Shown piece after piece: positions 43,281 through 52,430 of a stretch of DNA of 64,000 nt. Below the pieces are notes generated by a model, which was not told where the DNA came from, searched no databases, and saw only the letters and a program-made list of their open reading frames with translations. How positions within the stretch are numbered: the stretch's first letter is position 1; each line of letters opens with the position of its first letter. Both the position numbers and the translations under genes were made by a program. Source of the DNA: Paradesertivirga sp966210515 (GTDB lineage: Bacteria; Bacteroidota; Bacteroidia; Sphingobacteriales; Sphingobacteriaceae); contig CBIHLM010000002.1 of NCBI GenBank assembly GCA_966210515.1, positions 1-64,000 on the forward strand, written 5' to 3'.

Positions 43281-43310
43281 AACTTTTGAATTTTAACTTT
43301 TGAATTTGAA
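43281..43310 (+). repeat. Tandem 14-base word repeat before ftsL
   Basis: AACTTTTGAATTTT is followed by AACTTTTGAATTTG, two nearly perfect tandem units, ending two bases before the GTG start. The 16-mer AACTTTTGAATTTGAA recurs exactly before ftsW. Upstream, TGTGCAGATGAAGG (43225-43238) has a close copy before murG at 51162. Confidence 0.7.
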
Positions 43311-43312
43311 GC

Positions 43313-43711
43313 GTGAGTAATCGTTTTAGAGAGCAGATAGAGGAAGCGGAGGAGCATGGGCCTGAGCCTGAGTTGAAGCAGAAGGCTGAGCTACCTAAGA
43401 ACTTTCTTACAACGTTTCTTACTGAAGGTGTTGTTTCGAAAGAATCGGCGACTCAAATGATGCCTTTTTTGATTTTTTTGGCAATGCTGGCAATGGTTTA
43501 TATCGCTAACAGGCATTTTGCAGAGAAGACAATACGTGGAATAGATAAACTAAGTAAAGAGGTAAAAGAGCTGAGCTGGGATTTTAAAACTCTAAAAGCG
43601 GATCTGATGCTTAAAAGTACGCAAACAGAAGTTGCTAAGCAGGTAGATACTCTGGGTTTAAAAGAGCAGGTAGAGCCGCCTAAGAAGATTGTAATTAAAG
43701 TAGAAGAATAA
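43313..43711 (+). CDS. ftsL: FtsL-like divisome protein
   Basis: Small bitopic protein: an acidic cytoplasmic N-terminus of about 48 residues, one membrane helix (MMPFLIFLAMLAMVYIANRHF, about 49-69), and a periplasmic coiled coil (IDKLSKEVKELSWDFKTLKADLM). Sequence identity to model FtsL is low, as always for this family; the call rests on topology, size (132) and position between rsmH and ftsI. The start is GTG, since no ATG is available in frame before the membrane helix. It should link FtsQ with FtsI and FtsW. Confidence 0.75.
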   Translation: MSNRFREQIEEAEEHGPEPELKQKAELPKNFLTTFLTEGVVSKESATQMMPFLIFLAMLAMVYIANRHFAEKTIRGIDKLSKEVKELSWDFKTLKADLMLKSTQTEVAKQVDTLGLKEQVEPPKKIVIKVEE

Positions 43712-43757
43712 ACGATGTCCCGGTAAGTTCCCTTTGAATAGGGTTAGGGTTAAGGCT

Positions 43758-45857
43758 ATGAATATAAGAACCGACATATTGTTACGCGTGTACATCGCCT
43801 TCGGGTTGATTGTATTGCTTGCCTTTGCGGTTCTGTTTAAGCTCTTTCATTTGCAGTTTTCGGAAGGAAAAAAATGGAGGGCTATGGCTGACAGTCTGTC
43901 GACCAAATATGTTGACGTTGAGGCCGTTCGGGGAAATATTTATTCAGTCGATGGAAGTCTGTTGGCCACCTCGGTTCCGGAATATGAATTGAGGGTCGAT
44001 ATGTTAGCCGGTGGAATTGAGAAGGATGAAGTTTTCTTAACTAAGGTTGACTCGCTGGCAGAAAAGCTTTCGACTTTTTTTGGTGATAAGAGTCGGCGGG
44101 AATATTCAAAAATGCTTCGTGAGGCTCGTCGCGAGAAAGCCCGGTACCATTTGCTGCGGCGAAAGGTTTCCCATCAGGAACTTGCCGTAGTCCGAAAGTT
44201 CCCGATTTTTAATATGGGAAGGTATAAAGGAGGCTTAATCGTTGTTCAGCAGAATAAGCGAATTTTTCCGTTTAAATCGTTGGCCGCAAGAACAATCGGA
44301 TATAAAAATGAAAATGTTAAACCTGTAGGTCTTGAAGGCGCCTATAGTTCTTACATCGACGGCGAAAGCGGACGAAGGCTTATGCAGCGCATCGCAGGAG
44401 GTACCTGGATTCCGATTAATAAAGATATAGAAATTGCTCCTAAAGAAGGCGCGGACATAATTTCTACGATCGATATAAATATGCAGGATGTTGTTCAGAA
44501 TGCGTTACGCAAGCAATTAATTGTGAGCGATGCCGATCATGGTTGTGTGGTTTTGATGGAAGTCGCTACCGGCGAGATAAGGGCTATAGCCAATTATTCA
44601 AAAGTGGGTGAGGGGCAGTATAAGGAAACATTCAATTACGCCATTGCCGCCAACCAGGATCCCGGATCAACGTTTAAAGTAGCTTCTTATATGGCGCTTC
44701 TTGAAGATGAAAAAGTTGATACGAATACACTTGTTGGAACAGGGACCTATAAAATACCCGGACACCTGATTAAGGATTCTCACGGCAGTATTGGTGTGGT
44801 TACGGTTAAAAAGGCCTTTGAGGAATCATCGAACGCCGCAATTGCTCAATTAGTAAATACTGCTTATAAGGATGATCATTCGGGCTTTACGGACCATCTT
44901 TACAAATGGAATCTCCATGAAAAAATGGGTCTTCAAATCCCGGGAGAGGCAACTCCTGTAATTAAAAATCCGGAATATAAGAGCTGGAATAAAAACATGA
45001 CTCTGCCCCAGATGGCCTATGGGTATGAAATGCAGCTGACACCACTTAAAATGCTGTCTTTTTATAATGCAATTGCTAATAATGGTAGGTATGTTTCGCC
45101 AATTTTTGTGAAAGAAATCAGAAGATTGGGTAATACTATCGAGCAGTTTAAGGCACGTGTTATCAACGAGAAAATTTGTTCGGACGAAACCCTTGGAAAA
45201 ATTCAGGCAATGCTTGAAGGGGTTATTACCGAGGGCACCGGAAAGGGTGTGATTTATAACCCGTTTTATAAAGTAGCGGGTAAAACAGGTACAGCCCAGG
45301 TTGCAGATGCAAATAAAGGCTATAGAGCAAAGAAGCAATATCAGGCGTCTTTCTGTGGTTATTTTCCCGCAGATCGTCCCAAATATTCGTTAATTGTTGT
45401 AATCAACGACCCTAAAAATGGATATTATGGAGCACAGGTCGCTGGTCCCCCTTTTCGTGAAATAGCTGATAAAGTATTCGCCAATGATGTTGAGATGTAT
45501 GATCCGGTTGAATCTTCAAAACTGATGGGAAATACCAAAATGCCGGTTTCAAAAGGCGGATACAAGCGATCAACTCAGCAGGTATATAGATCTTTGGGGA
45601 TTAAAGCATTATTTGCAGCAAACAGCGAGTTTGTTAGTGTTGTTGATACCAACAATGGTGTGGCAATAAAAGAAGTGAAGTTTAATTCCAGACAAGTTCC
45701 GGATGTTACTGGAATGGGCTTAAAAGATGCTGTGTTTTTATTGAGCAGTGCTGGTCTTAAGCCGGTCGTAAAAGGAAGTGGAAAAGTAGTAAACCAATCG
45801 TTGGTAGCAGGAAGCAGAGTTGTGAAAGGACGCCCAATCACATTAGAACTGGAATGA
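43758..45857 (+). CDS. ftsI: Division transpeptidase FtsI (PBP3) with PASTA domain
   Basis: Class B penicillin-binding protein that cross-links septal peptidoglycan. One N-terminal membrane anchor (about 8-30) is followed by the pedestal domain and the transpeptidase domain with active-site S304-TFK, S357-SN and K509-TG motifs. The last 65 residues (RQVPDVTGMGLKDAVFLLSS) form one PASTA domain, as in PBP2x/Spo-type proteins. ATG 43758 gives 699 residues; a TTG at 43734 is less likely. It overlaps murE by 4 bases. Confidence 0.94.
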   Translation: MNIRTDILLRVYIAFGLIVLLAFAVLFKLFHLQFSEGKKWRAMADSLSTKYVDVEAVRGNIYSVDGSLLATSVPEYELRVDMLAGGIEKDEVFLTKVDSLAEKLSTFFGDKSRREYSKMLREARREKARYHLLRRKVSHQELAVVRKFPIFNMGRYKGGLIVVQQNKRIFPFKSLAARTIGYKNENVKPVGLEGAYSSYIDGESGRRLMQRIAGGTWIPINKDIEIAPKEGADIISTIDINMQDVVQNALRKQLIVSDADHGCVVLMEVATGEIRAIANYSKVGEGQYKETFNYAIAANQDPGSTFKVASYMALLEDEKVDTNTLVGTGTYKIPGHLIKDSHGSIGVVTVKKAFEESSNAAIAQLVNTAYKDDHSGFTDHLYKWNLHEKMGLQIPGEATPVIKNPEYKSWNKNMTLPQMAYGYEMQLTPLKMLSFYNAIANNGRYVSPIFVKEIRRLGNTIEQFKARVINEKICSDETLGKIQAMLEGVITEGTGKGVIYNPFYKVAGKTGTAQVADANKGYRAKKQYQASFCGYFPADRPKYSLIVVINDPKNGYYGAQVAGPPFREIADKVFANDVEMYDPVESSKLMGNTKMPVSKGGYKRSTQQVYRSLGIKALFAANSEFVSVVDTNNGVAIKEVKFNSRQVPDVTGMGLKDAVFLLSSAGLKPVVKGSGKVVNQSLVAGSRVVKGRPITLELE

Positions 45858-47317
45858 TGAAGAATTTAGAGGAGCTATTATACGGAGTATCGGTTCTGAG
45901 CCAAAAAGGTTCTGCAGAAATAGATGTGCAGTCGGTTTGCTTTGATTCGCGTCAGGTTAAACCTGGATCTTTATTTGTGGCAGTAAGCGGAACAATTACC
46001 GATGGGCATGCCTTCATCGATAGGTCAATAGCTCTTGGCGCAAGTGCGGTAGTTTGTGAAGACTTCCCTGAAAATATTGATGAGAAAGTAACTTACATTC
46101 AAACTAAAGACTCTGCAAAAGCATTGGGCTTAATCGCTTCGAATTTTTACGATAATCCATCCGCAAATTTAAAACTAGTCGGTATCACAGGCACTAACGG
46201 TAAAACTACTGTTGCTACCTTGTTATATCAATTGTTTGAAGAGCTGGGTTACAAAACCGGACTTATTTCTACAGTTCAGAATCATATTCACAAAACAATC
46301 GTCCCCTCTACGCACACTACACCAGATCCGATAGCATTAAATAAGTTACTTGCTGATATGGTAATTGCTGGTTGCGATTATTGTTTTATGGAGGTGAGTT
46401 CTCATGCAGTTGCCCAGCACAGAATTGAAGGGTTGGAGTTTACAGGAGGTGTTTTTACTAATCTGACACACGACCATTTAGATTTTCATAAAACTTTCGA
46501 CGCTTATTTAAAAGCTAAAAAGGCCTTTTTCGACGAACTAGATAAATCTGCGTTCGCTTTGGTAAATGTGGATGACAAGAATGGAAAGGTAATGCTGCAA
46601 AACACAGGTGCCTATAAAAAGACTTATGCACTTAAAACAGCAGCTGATTTCAAGGCGAAGATTATTGAAAATCAATTTAGCGGTTTATTGCTAAATATTG
46701 ATAATGCAGAAGTATGGTTTAAAATGGTTGGAAGTTTTAATGCTTATAACCTATTGGCCGTTTACGCCACCGCGGTGCTTCTGGAGCAAGATACCTTGAA
46801 AGTGCTAACTGTATTGAGTCGTTTGCATGGTGCCGAAGGGCGTTTCGATTACATTACATCGCCAAATGGAATAATTGGAGTTGTAGATTATGCACATACT
46901 CCGGACGCGGTTCAAAATGTTTTAAGCACTATTCAGAATATCCGTAAAGGAACAGAACAGGTAATTACTGTGCTGGGTTGTGGAGGCGACAGAGATAAAA
47001 CAAAACGTCCTGTTATGGCGCAGGTGGCTTGCGATTGGAGTGATAAAGTTATTCTTACATCCGACAATCCCCGTTCAGAAGCCCCCGCAGAAATTCTGAA
47101 AGAAATGGAGGCCGGTGTTATGCCAAATAATCGCAGAAAGGCCTTGACGATAGTAGATCGAAAAGAGGCGATTCGCACTGCTTGTCATCTGGCAAAACCG
47201 GGCGATATAATCGTAGTGGCAGGAAAGGGGCATGAAAAATATCAGGAGATCAAAGGCGTGAAATATCCTTTTGATGATAAACAAATATTGACGGAACTAC
47301 TAAATCAGCTTAGCTAA
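45854..47317 (+). CDS. murE: UDP-MurNAc-L-Ala-D-Glu:meso-diaminopimelate ligase
   Basis: Adds the third residue of the stem peptide. ATP site GITGTNGKTTVATLLYQ, ligase centre VSSHAVAQHRIEGLEF, VVDYAHTPDAVQNVL, and the amino-acid pocket TSDNPRSEAPAEI. The DNPR motif marks meso-diaminopimelate specificity rather than lysine. It has 487 residues. Two ATGs (45854, 45857) overlap the ftsI stop, and the gene ends overlapping mraY by one base. Its substrate derives from dapA, which lies at 59733-60611 in this window. Confidence 0.95.
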   Translation: MMKNLEELLYGVSVLSQKGSAEIDVQSVCFDSRQVKPGSLFVAVSGTITDGHAFIDRSIALGASAVVCEDFPENIDEKVTYIQTKDSAKALGLIASNFYDNPSANLKLVGITGTNGKTTVATLLYQLFEELGYKTGLISTVQNHIHKTIVPSTHTTPDPIALNKLLADMVIAGCDYCFMEVSSHAVAQHRIEGLEFTGGVFTNLTHDHLDFHKTFDAYLKAKKAFFDELDKSAFALVNVDDKNGKVMLQNTGAYKKTYALKTAADFKAKIIENQFSGLLLNIDNAEVWFKMVGSFNAYNLLAVYATAVLLEQDTLKVLTVLSRLHGAEGRFDYITSPNGIIGVVDYAHTPDAVQNVLSTIQNIRKGTEQVITVLGCGGDRDKTKRPVMAQVACDWSDKVILTSDNPRSEAPAEILKEMEAGVMPNNRRKALTIVDRKEAIRTACHLAKPGDIIVVAGKGHEKYQEIKGVKYPFDDKQILTELLNQLS

Positions 47318-48558
47318 TGCTATATTATTTATTTACCTGGTTAGACAGAGAATTTGATATCCCCGGAGCAGGAGTGTTTCAGTACATCTCGTTCCGTACG
47401 GCAATGTCGATTATAATTTCGCTGTTGGTTACCACGATCTATGGTAATACGCTTATTAAAGTTTTGCGGGCGAAGCAGGTAGGAGAAACCGTAAGAAACC
47501 TTGGTTTAGAAGGTCAAATGCAAAAGCAGGGAACTCCTACAATGGGAGGGTTGATAATTTTGCTGGGTATCTTAGTGCCCACCCTTTTATTAGCCAAGCT
47601 CGATAATATCTATATCATACTCATGCTTATCACTACTGTATGGATGGGCGTTATTGGTTTTGTAGACGATTACATCAAGGTATTTAAAAAAGATAAGGAA
47701 GGTTTAGCTGGTAAGTTTAAGATATTAGGTCAGGTTGTTTTGGCGCTGATTGTAGGCTGGACGATGTACTTTCACCCGAATATTGTTATCAGGCAGCAGG
47801 TTAATCTGCCAACTACAAACGTGGCGCCTTTAGAAGTTCATCAAAAAGGAGATCAGTATTACTTCACTCAAAATTTGAAGTCTACAAAAACCAACATTCC
47901 TTTCTATAAGAATAACGAGTTTGATTACGCAAAAGTGCTGAAGTTTCTGGGAGAGGGCTATCAGAAATATGCTCTTGTAGTGTTTTTGCTTTTTGTAATA
48001 GTAATTATCACTGCGGTTTCAAATGGTGCAAATATTACCGATGGTATTGACGGACTTGCGACAGGAACATCTGCGATTATCGCAGCGACGCTCGCGATCT
48101 TGGCTTATGTGTCGGGTAATACCATCATGGCCGAATATCTTAATATTATTTATATTCCTAACTCGGGCGAGCTTGTAATTTTCGCAGGGGCTTTCCTTGG
48201 CGCTTGCGTGGGTTTTCTTTGGTACAATTCTTATCCGGCGCAAGTATTTATGGGCGACACCGGAAGTTTAGCCATCGGTGGAATTATCGCAGTATTCTCA
48301 ATAATGATTCGTAAGGAATTATTAATACCGATTTTATGCGGAGTGTTTCTTGTAGAGAACCTGTCTGTTATTATGCAGGTTTCTTACTTCAAGTATACCA
48401 AGAAGAAATTTGGAGAAGGACGACGTGTTTTTCTTATGTCGCCGCTGCATCATCATTATCAAAAACGAGGTTATCACGAATCCAAAATCGTTACACGCTT
48501 CTGGATTATCGGAATATTCCTTGCGATATTAACTATTGTAACTCTTAAACTTCGTTAA
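47317..48558 (+). CDS. mraY: Phospho-N-acetylmuramoyl-pentapeptide transferase
   Basis: Makes lipid I from UDP-MurNAc-pentapeptide and undecaprenyl phosphate. Ten membrane helices; GTPTMGGLIILLGI, FVDDYIKVFKKDKEGLAGKFK (catalytic aspartates), NGANITDGIDGLATGTSAI and MSPLHHHYQKRGYHESKIV are all present. The 413 residues exceed the usual 360; the extra piece (about 155-215, QVNLPTTNVAPLEVHQKGDQ and onward) is an extramembrane loop. It is directly coupled to murE and murD (one-base overlaps). Confidence 0.95.
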   Translation: MLYYLFTWLDREFDIPGAGVFQYISFRTAMSIIISLLVTTIYGNTLIKVLRAKQVGETVRNLGLEGQMQKQGTPTMGGLIILLGILVPTLLLAKLDNIYIILMLITTVWMGVIGFVDDYIKVFKKDKEGLAGKFKILGQVVLALIVGWTMYFHPNIVIRQQVNLPTTNVAPLEVHQKGDQYYFTQNLKSTKTNIPFYKNNEFDYAKVLKFLGEGYQKYALVVFLLFVIVIITAVSNGANITDGIDGLATGTSAIIAATLAILAYVSGNTIMAEYLNIIYIPNSGELVIFAGAFLGACVGFLWYNSYPAQVFMGDTGSLAIGGIIAVFSIMIRKELLIPILCGVFLVENLSVIMQVSYFKYTKKKFGEGRRVFLMSPLHHHYQKRGYHESKIVTRFWIIGIFLAILTIVTLKLR

Positions 48559-49904
48559 TGGCAGAACAAGATTACATAGTGATTTTAGGGGCGGGTGAAA
48601 GCGGAACCGGCGCTGCTGTTTTAGCAAAAAAACAAGGCTTCAAGGTTTTCGTGTCTGATGCGGGCGAGATTCCTGATGTTTTTAAACAGGAGCTTAAAGA
48701 TCATGAAATTCCTTTCGAGGAAGGATTGCATAGCGAAAGTATAATATTAAAGGCAGGGGAAATAATAAAGAGTCCCGGTATCCCTGACAAGGCACCTGTT
48801 ATTAAAGCTATTAAAGCAAAGGGGATACCTGTAATTTCTGAAATTGAATTTGCTGGAAGATACTCGACCGCAAAAACGATCTGCATTACCGGTTCAAATG
48901 GTAAATCGACTACTACAATGCTTACTTACCACATTCTTAAGAATGCAGGTGTGAACGTTGGCTTAGCAGGTAATATCGGTAACAGTTATGCTCGTCAGGT
49001 TGCTACAGAAAATTTCGACTGGTACGTGCTCGAAATTAGCAGCTTTATGCTGGATGATATGTATCAGTTTAAAGCTGATATTGCTGTTCTGTTAAATATA
49101 ACACCTGATCATTTAGACAGGTACGATTATAACATGGAGAAGTATGCAGATTCGAAACTTCGCATTCTTCAAAATCAAACACAAGCCGACGTTTTTATTT
49201 ACTGTGCAGATGACGCCGAAATAGTAAACGGCTTAAAACGTCAGCACGTTCACGCTAAAGCTTATCCTTTTTCAATTCAGAAAGCGATAGCCAATGGCGC
49301 TTATCTTAAGGATAACGAAATCATTATAAATCTGGAAAATCAATCACCATTCACTATGTCTATTACAGAACTTGCATTACAGGGCAAACACAATATTTAC
49401 AACTCAATGGCATCTGGCATAGTTGCTAAAGTGCTTGAACTTCGTAATGAATCTATCCGCGAAAGTATGGGTAATTTCAAAAACATTGAACATCGCTTAG
49501 AGCATGCGGGACGGATTTCGGGAATTGATTTTATTAATGATTCTAAAGCAACGAACATTAATTCTACCTGGTACGCGCTCGAAAGTATGACCACCGACGT
49601 GGTTCTGATTCTTGGCGGCGTAGATAAAGGAAATGATTATGAAATGTTACGCGACTTGGTTAAAAGCAAAGTGAAAGCCATTGTTTGCTTAGGGAAAGAT
49701 AACAAACGTATACATGATGCTTTTGAAGATGATGTGGAGGTAATTGTAAATACTTTCTCTGCATCTGAAGCTGTACAGATAGCCTTTCATTTAGCCACTA
49801 AAGGCGATACTGTTTTGCTTTCTCCTGCATGCGCAAGTTTTGATCTGTTTAGGAATTATGAAGACAGAGGGAACCAATTTAAAGCGGCTGTTAAGGAGCT
49901 ATAA
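48558..49904 (+). CDS. murD: UDP-MurNAc-L-alanine:D-glutamate ligase
   Basis: Adds D-Glu to UDP-MurNAc-L-Ala. N-terminal UDP-binding GAGESGTGAAVLAKKQG, ATP loop ITGSNGKSTTTML, ISSFMLDDM, LNITPDHLDRYDYNMEKYA, NDSKATNINSTWYALES and LLSPACASFDLFRNYEDRG. It has 448 residues, the norm. It overlaps mraY by one base and is followed by a 61-base gap with word repeats. Confidence 0.95.
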   Translation: MAEQDYIVILGAGESGTGAAVLAKKQGFKVFVSDAGEIPDVFKQELKDHEIPFEEGLHSESIILKAGEIIKSPGIPDKAPVIKAIKAKGIPVISEIEFAGRYSTAKTICITGSNGKSTTTMLTYHILKNAGVNVGLAGNIGNSYARQVATENFDWYVLEISSFMLDDMYQFKADIAVLLNITPDHLDRYDYNMEKYADSKLRILQNQTQADVFIYCADDAEIVNGLKRQHVHAKAYPFSIQKAIANGAYLKDNEIIINLENQSPFTMSITELALQGKHNIYNSMASGIVAKVLELRNESIRESMGNFKNIEHRLEHAGRISGIDFINDSKATNINSTWYALESMTTDVVLILGGVDKGNDYEMLRDLVKSKVKAIVCLGKDNKRIHDAFEDDVEVIVNTFSASEAVQIAFHLATKGDTVLLSPACASFDLFRNYEDRGNQFKAAVKEL

Positions 49905-49928
49905 GGGGTAGTAGCTGAAGTCGGGTAG

Positions 49929-49964
49929 TTTTGACTTTTTGACTTTTAACTTTTGAATTTGAAA
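49929..49964 (+). repeat. Word-repeat spacer before ftsW
   Basis: TTTTGACTTTTTGACTTTTA leads into AACTTTTGAATTTGAA, the exact 16-mer also found before ftsL. It ends two bases before the ATG. Confidence 0.65.
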
Positions 49965-49965
49965 G

Positions 49966-51153
49966 ATGTTCAACGCGATACTAAATAAAACTAAAGGCGA
50001 CCGCTGGATCTGGCTGATTGTAATATTACTCTCAGTATGGTCTCTTCTGGCCGTTTATAGTGCCACCGGTACTCTTGCTTATAAGCGTGGAGTTGGTGCT
50101 GAAAGTATATTGATGAAACATTTGATCTTTATCGTTGGTGGCATTGCCTTGATGTATTTTTCGCATTTGCTGGACTATCGCTATTACGCTGGTATTTCTA
50201 AGTTATTAATGGTTATAACTATACCTCTGTTATTCTATACACTGATCTTTGGAAACACCATCAACGATGCCAGCCGGTGGGTAACTATACCTTTTACTAC
50301 TCAAACTTTCCAGACATCGGACATGGCCAAACTTGCTTTAATTACTTTCCTGGCCAGGATGCTAACGCGAAAGCAGGAAAATATCAAAGACGTTAAAAAG
50401 GCTTTCCTTCCCATAATGGGGTCTGTATGTGCGGTGTTTATTTTAATTGCACTGGCAAATCTTTCAACCGCTTTAATGCTTTTCGGTGTAAGTATTTTAT
50501 TGTTGATCATGGGTCGGATCAGTATTAAGCAAATCGCCATTGTGTGCTTTGCTGGTTTGATATTGCTTTTAGGAGTTGTATTTCTTGGTCCGCGTAGAGA
50601 AACGTACAAATCTCGTATTAATGTTTACCTGCATCCCGAAGAGGCTGACTCTGATAAATCATTTCAGGCAAATCAGGCAAAAATCGCCATTGCAACTGGT
50701 GGCATAATTGGAAAAGGTCCGGGGAATAGTACTCAACGGAACTTTTTACCGCACCCGTATTCAGATTTTGTGTATGCCTTGATTATTGAAGAATACGGAT
50801 TGTTTGGTGGAGTGGCACTTGTGATAATTTACCTGGTTTTTCTATATAGGTGTATTTTAATTGTAACCGCAAGTCCTAAGGCCTTTGGTGCTCTCCTCGC
50901 GGCAGGATTAAGTTTTAGCTTAACCATACAGGCATTTGCGAATATGGCGGTAGCCGTGGGTTTGGGCCCCGTAACGGGTGTTCCTCTTCCCCTGGTGAGC
51001 ATGGGAGGAACCTCGATGTTATTTACCAGCATGGCATTTGGCATTATTCTAAGTGTAAGCAGGGACGTGGAAGAAAAGAAGCGTGAGAAAGAAGGTTTGT
51101 CGGGTAATGAAGAGAAAGTCATCGTTGGAGAAATTCCAGCAATGGGAAGATAA
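49966..51153 (+). CDS. ftsW: Septal peptidoglycan polymerase FtsW
   Basis: SEDS-family glycosyltransferase with about ten membrane helices, partner of FtsI. Seen are SVWSLLAVYSATG, NDASRWVTIPFTTQTFQTSDMAK, the HPYSDFVYALIIEEYGLFGG catalytic-loop segment with the conserved Asp, and LPLVSMGGTSMLFTSMAFGIIL. It has 395 residues. Assigned FtsW rather than RodA from its position in the dcw cluster next to murD and murG. Confidence 0.94.
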   Translation: MFNAILNKTKGDRWIWLIVILLSVWSLLAVYSATGTLAYKRGVGAESILMKHLIFIVGGIALMYFSHLLDYRYYAGISKLLMVITIPLLFYTLIFGNTINDASRWVTIPFTTQTFQTSDMAKLALITFLARMLTRKQENIKDVKKAFLPIMGSVCAVFILIALANLSTALMLFGVSILLLIMGRISIKQIAIVCFAGLILLLGVVFLGPRRETYKSRINVYLHPEEADSDKSFQANQAKIAIATGGIIGKGPGNSTQRNFLPHPYSDFVYALIIEEYGLFGGVALVIIYLVFLYRCILIVTASPKAFGALLAAGLSFSLTIQAFANMAVAVGLGPVTGVPLPLVSMGGTSMLFTSMAFGIILSVSRDVEEKKREKEGLSGNEEKVIVGEIPAMGR

Positions 51154-51207
51154 ATTATTAATGTGCAAATGAAGGAATGTGGAAATATGCAGGTGCACAC
51201 GCTTTAG

Positions 51208-51231
51208 AATTTTCAATTTAACTTTTGGATT
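51208..51231 (+). repeat. Word-repeat spacer before murG
   Basis: A degenerate version of the same family, GAATTTTCAATTTAACTTTT, ending about five bases before the murG ATG. Upstream, 51160-51192 (ATGTGCAAATGAAGGAATGT, then GGAAATATGCAGG) aligns with 43221-43255 before ftsL. Confidence 0.55.
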
Positions 51232-51236
51232 ATAAA

Positions 51237-52352
51237 ATGTCAACAAAAGTAATCATAAGCGGAGGAGGAACAGGAGGACATATATTTCCTGCTGTTTCAA
51301 TAGCCAATGCATTAAAACGCATTGAGCCTGCTGTTGAAATACTTTTTGTTGGTGCTACCGGCAGAATGGAAATGGAAAAAGTCCCGGCAGCTGGTTACAA
51401 GATTATAGGATTAGATATTCAGGGCTTTCAGCGTAAAGCTTTATGGAAAAATATATTGTTGCCTGTGAAGATCTTAAAGAGTTTATGGCAGGCGCGGTCT
51501 GTAATAAAATCTTTTAAACCGGATGTGGCGGTAGGTGTGGGAGGTTATGCTTCTGGTCCACTGTTGTACATAGCAGGGCAAATGAACATTCCTTATTTGA
51601 TACAGGAGCAAAATTCCTATGCCGGGATTACCAATAAAAAGCTAGGCAAAGATGCTCAGCAAATTTGTGTTGCTTTTGCAGGGATGGATAAATTCTTTCC
51701 TAAGGAGAAATTAATGCTGACCGGAAATCCTATCAGACAGGAGTCGGTGCAGATCGATGGTAAACGTGAGGAGGGACTTATTTCATTTGGATTGTCAACA
51801 TCAAAAAAAACAGTCCTGGTAACAGGAGGAAGCCTGGGAGCAGGAACTTTGAATAAAAGTATGCTTGCGGGCTTAGATAAACTTGTCGCAGAAGATGTTC
51901 AGTTAATCTGGCAAACAGGAAAGTTTTATTATAAATCGATTATCGGGCAGGTTGGGGAGAATGTCCATCCGAATATCTGTATAGCAGAATTTTTAAATCG
52001 GATGGATCTGGCTTATGCTGCCGCAGATGTGATTATATCTCGGGCGGGTGCCGGTACCATTGCAGAATTATGTGTTATCGGCAAGCCAGTAATTATGGTG
52101 CCTTCGCCGAACGTGGCAGAAGATCATCAAACCAAGAATGCCTCGGCATTAGTTAAAAACAATGCGGCGATTTTGGTGCCCGATATGGAAGCTGAGAAAA
52201 TGCTTTTGGACACAGCATTACATGTTTTAAAAAACGAGAATCAAGCAGCAGAATTAGGAAATAACATCCGCAAGCTGGCTTTGCCAAATGCTGATGAAGT
52301 AATAGCGAAACAAGTTTTAAAAATAGCAGAAAGGAGAAAGGGAAAAGGATAA
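51237..52352 (+). CDS. murG: Lipid II synthase MurG
   Basis: GT-B glycosyltransferase that adds GlcNAc to lipid I on the inner face of the membrane. N-terminal ISGGGTGGHIFPAVSIA (glycine-rich loop), VGVGGYASGPLL, IQEQNSYAGITNK, TGGSLGA and the UDP-GlcNAc pocket ISRAGAGTIAELCVIGKPVIMVPSP. ATG 51237 gives 371 residues; the upstream TTG at 51225 lies in the spacer repeat and is unlikely. Confidence 0.95.
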   Translation: MSTKVIISGGGTGGHIFPAVSIANALKRIEPAVEILFVGATGRMEMEKVPAAGYKIIGLDIQGFQRKALWKNILLPVKILKSLWQARSVIKSFKPDVAVGVGGYASGPLLYIAGQMNIPYLIQEQNSYAGITNKKLGKDAQQICVAFAGMDKFFPKEKLMLTGNPIRQESVQIDGKREEGLISFGLSTSKKTVLVTGGSLGAGTLNKSMLAGLDKLVAEDVQLIWQTGKFYYKSIIGQVGENVHPNICIAEFLNRMDLAYAAADVIISRAGAGTIAELCVIGKPVIMVPSPNVAEDHQTKNASALVKNNAAILVPDMEAEKMLLDTALHVLKNENQAAELGNNIRKLALPNADEVIAKQVLKIAERRKGKG

Positions 52353-52392
52353 TTGCAGAAGGTTGGCTACAAGCATCAACGAATGCAGGAGC

Positions 52393-52422
52393 TTTCAACC
52401 TTCAACTTTTAACTTTCAACTC
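52393..52422 (+). repeat. Word-repeat spacer before murC
   Basis: Words of the pattern CTTTCAACCTTCAACTTTTA, then ACTTTCAACTCA, fill the end of the murG-murC gap. It is a variant of the family before ftsL and ftsW. Confidence 0.55.
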
Positions 52423-52430
52423 AATCGAAT

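Noticed and set aside
44850..45338. 162-codon ORF on the minus strand
   Set aside because: Antisense to the transpeptidase domain of ftsI with its catalytic motifs intact.
43221..52422. CRISPR-like array from the repeated words in the dcw gaps
   Set aside because: Units are short, degenerate, adjacent without unique spacers, and scattered between genes; no cas genes are present.
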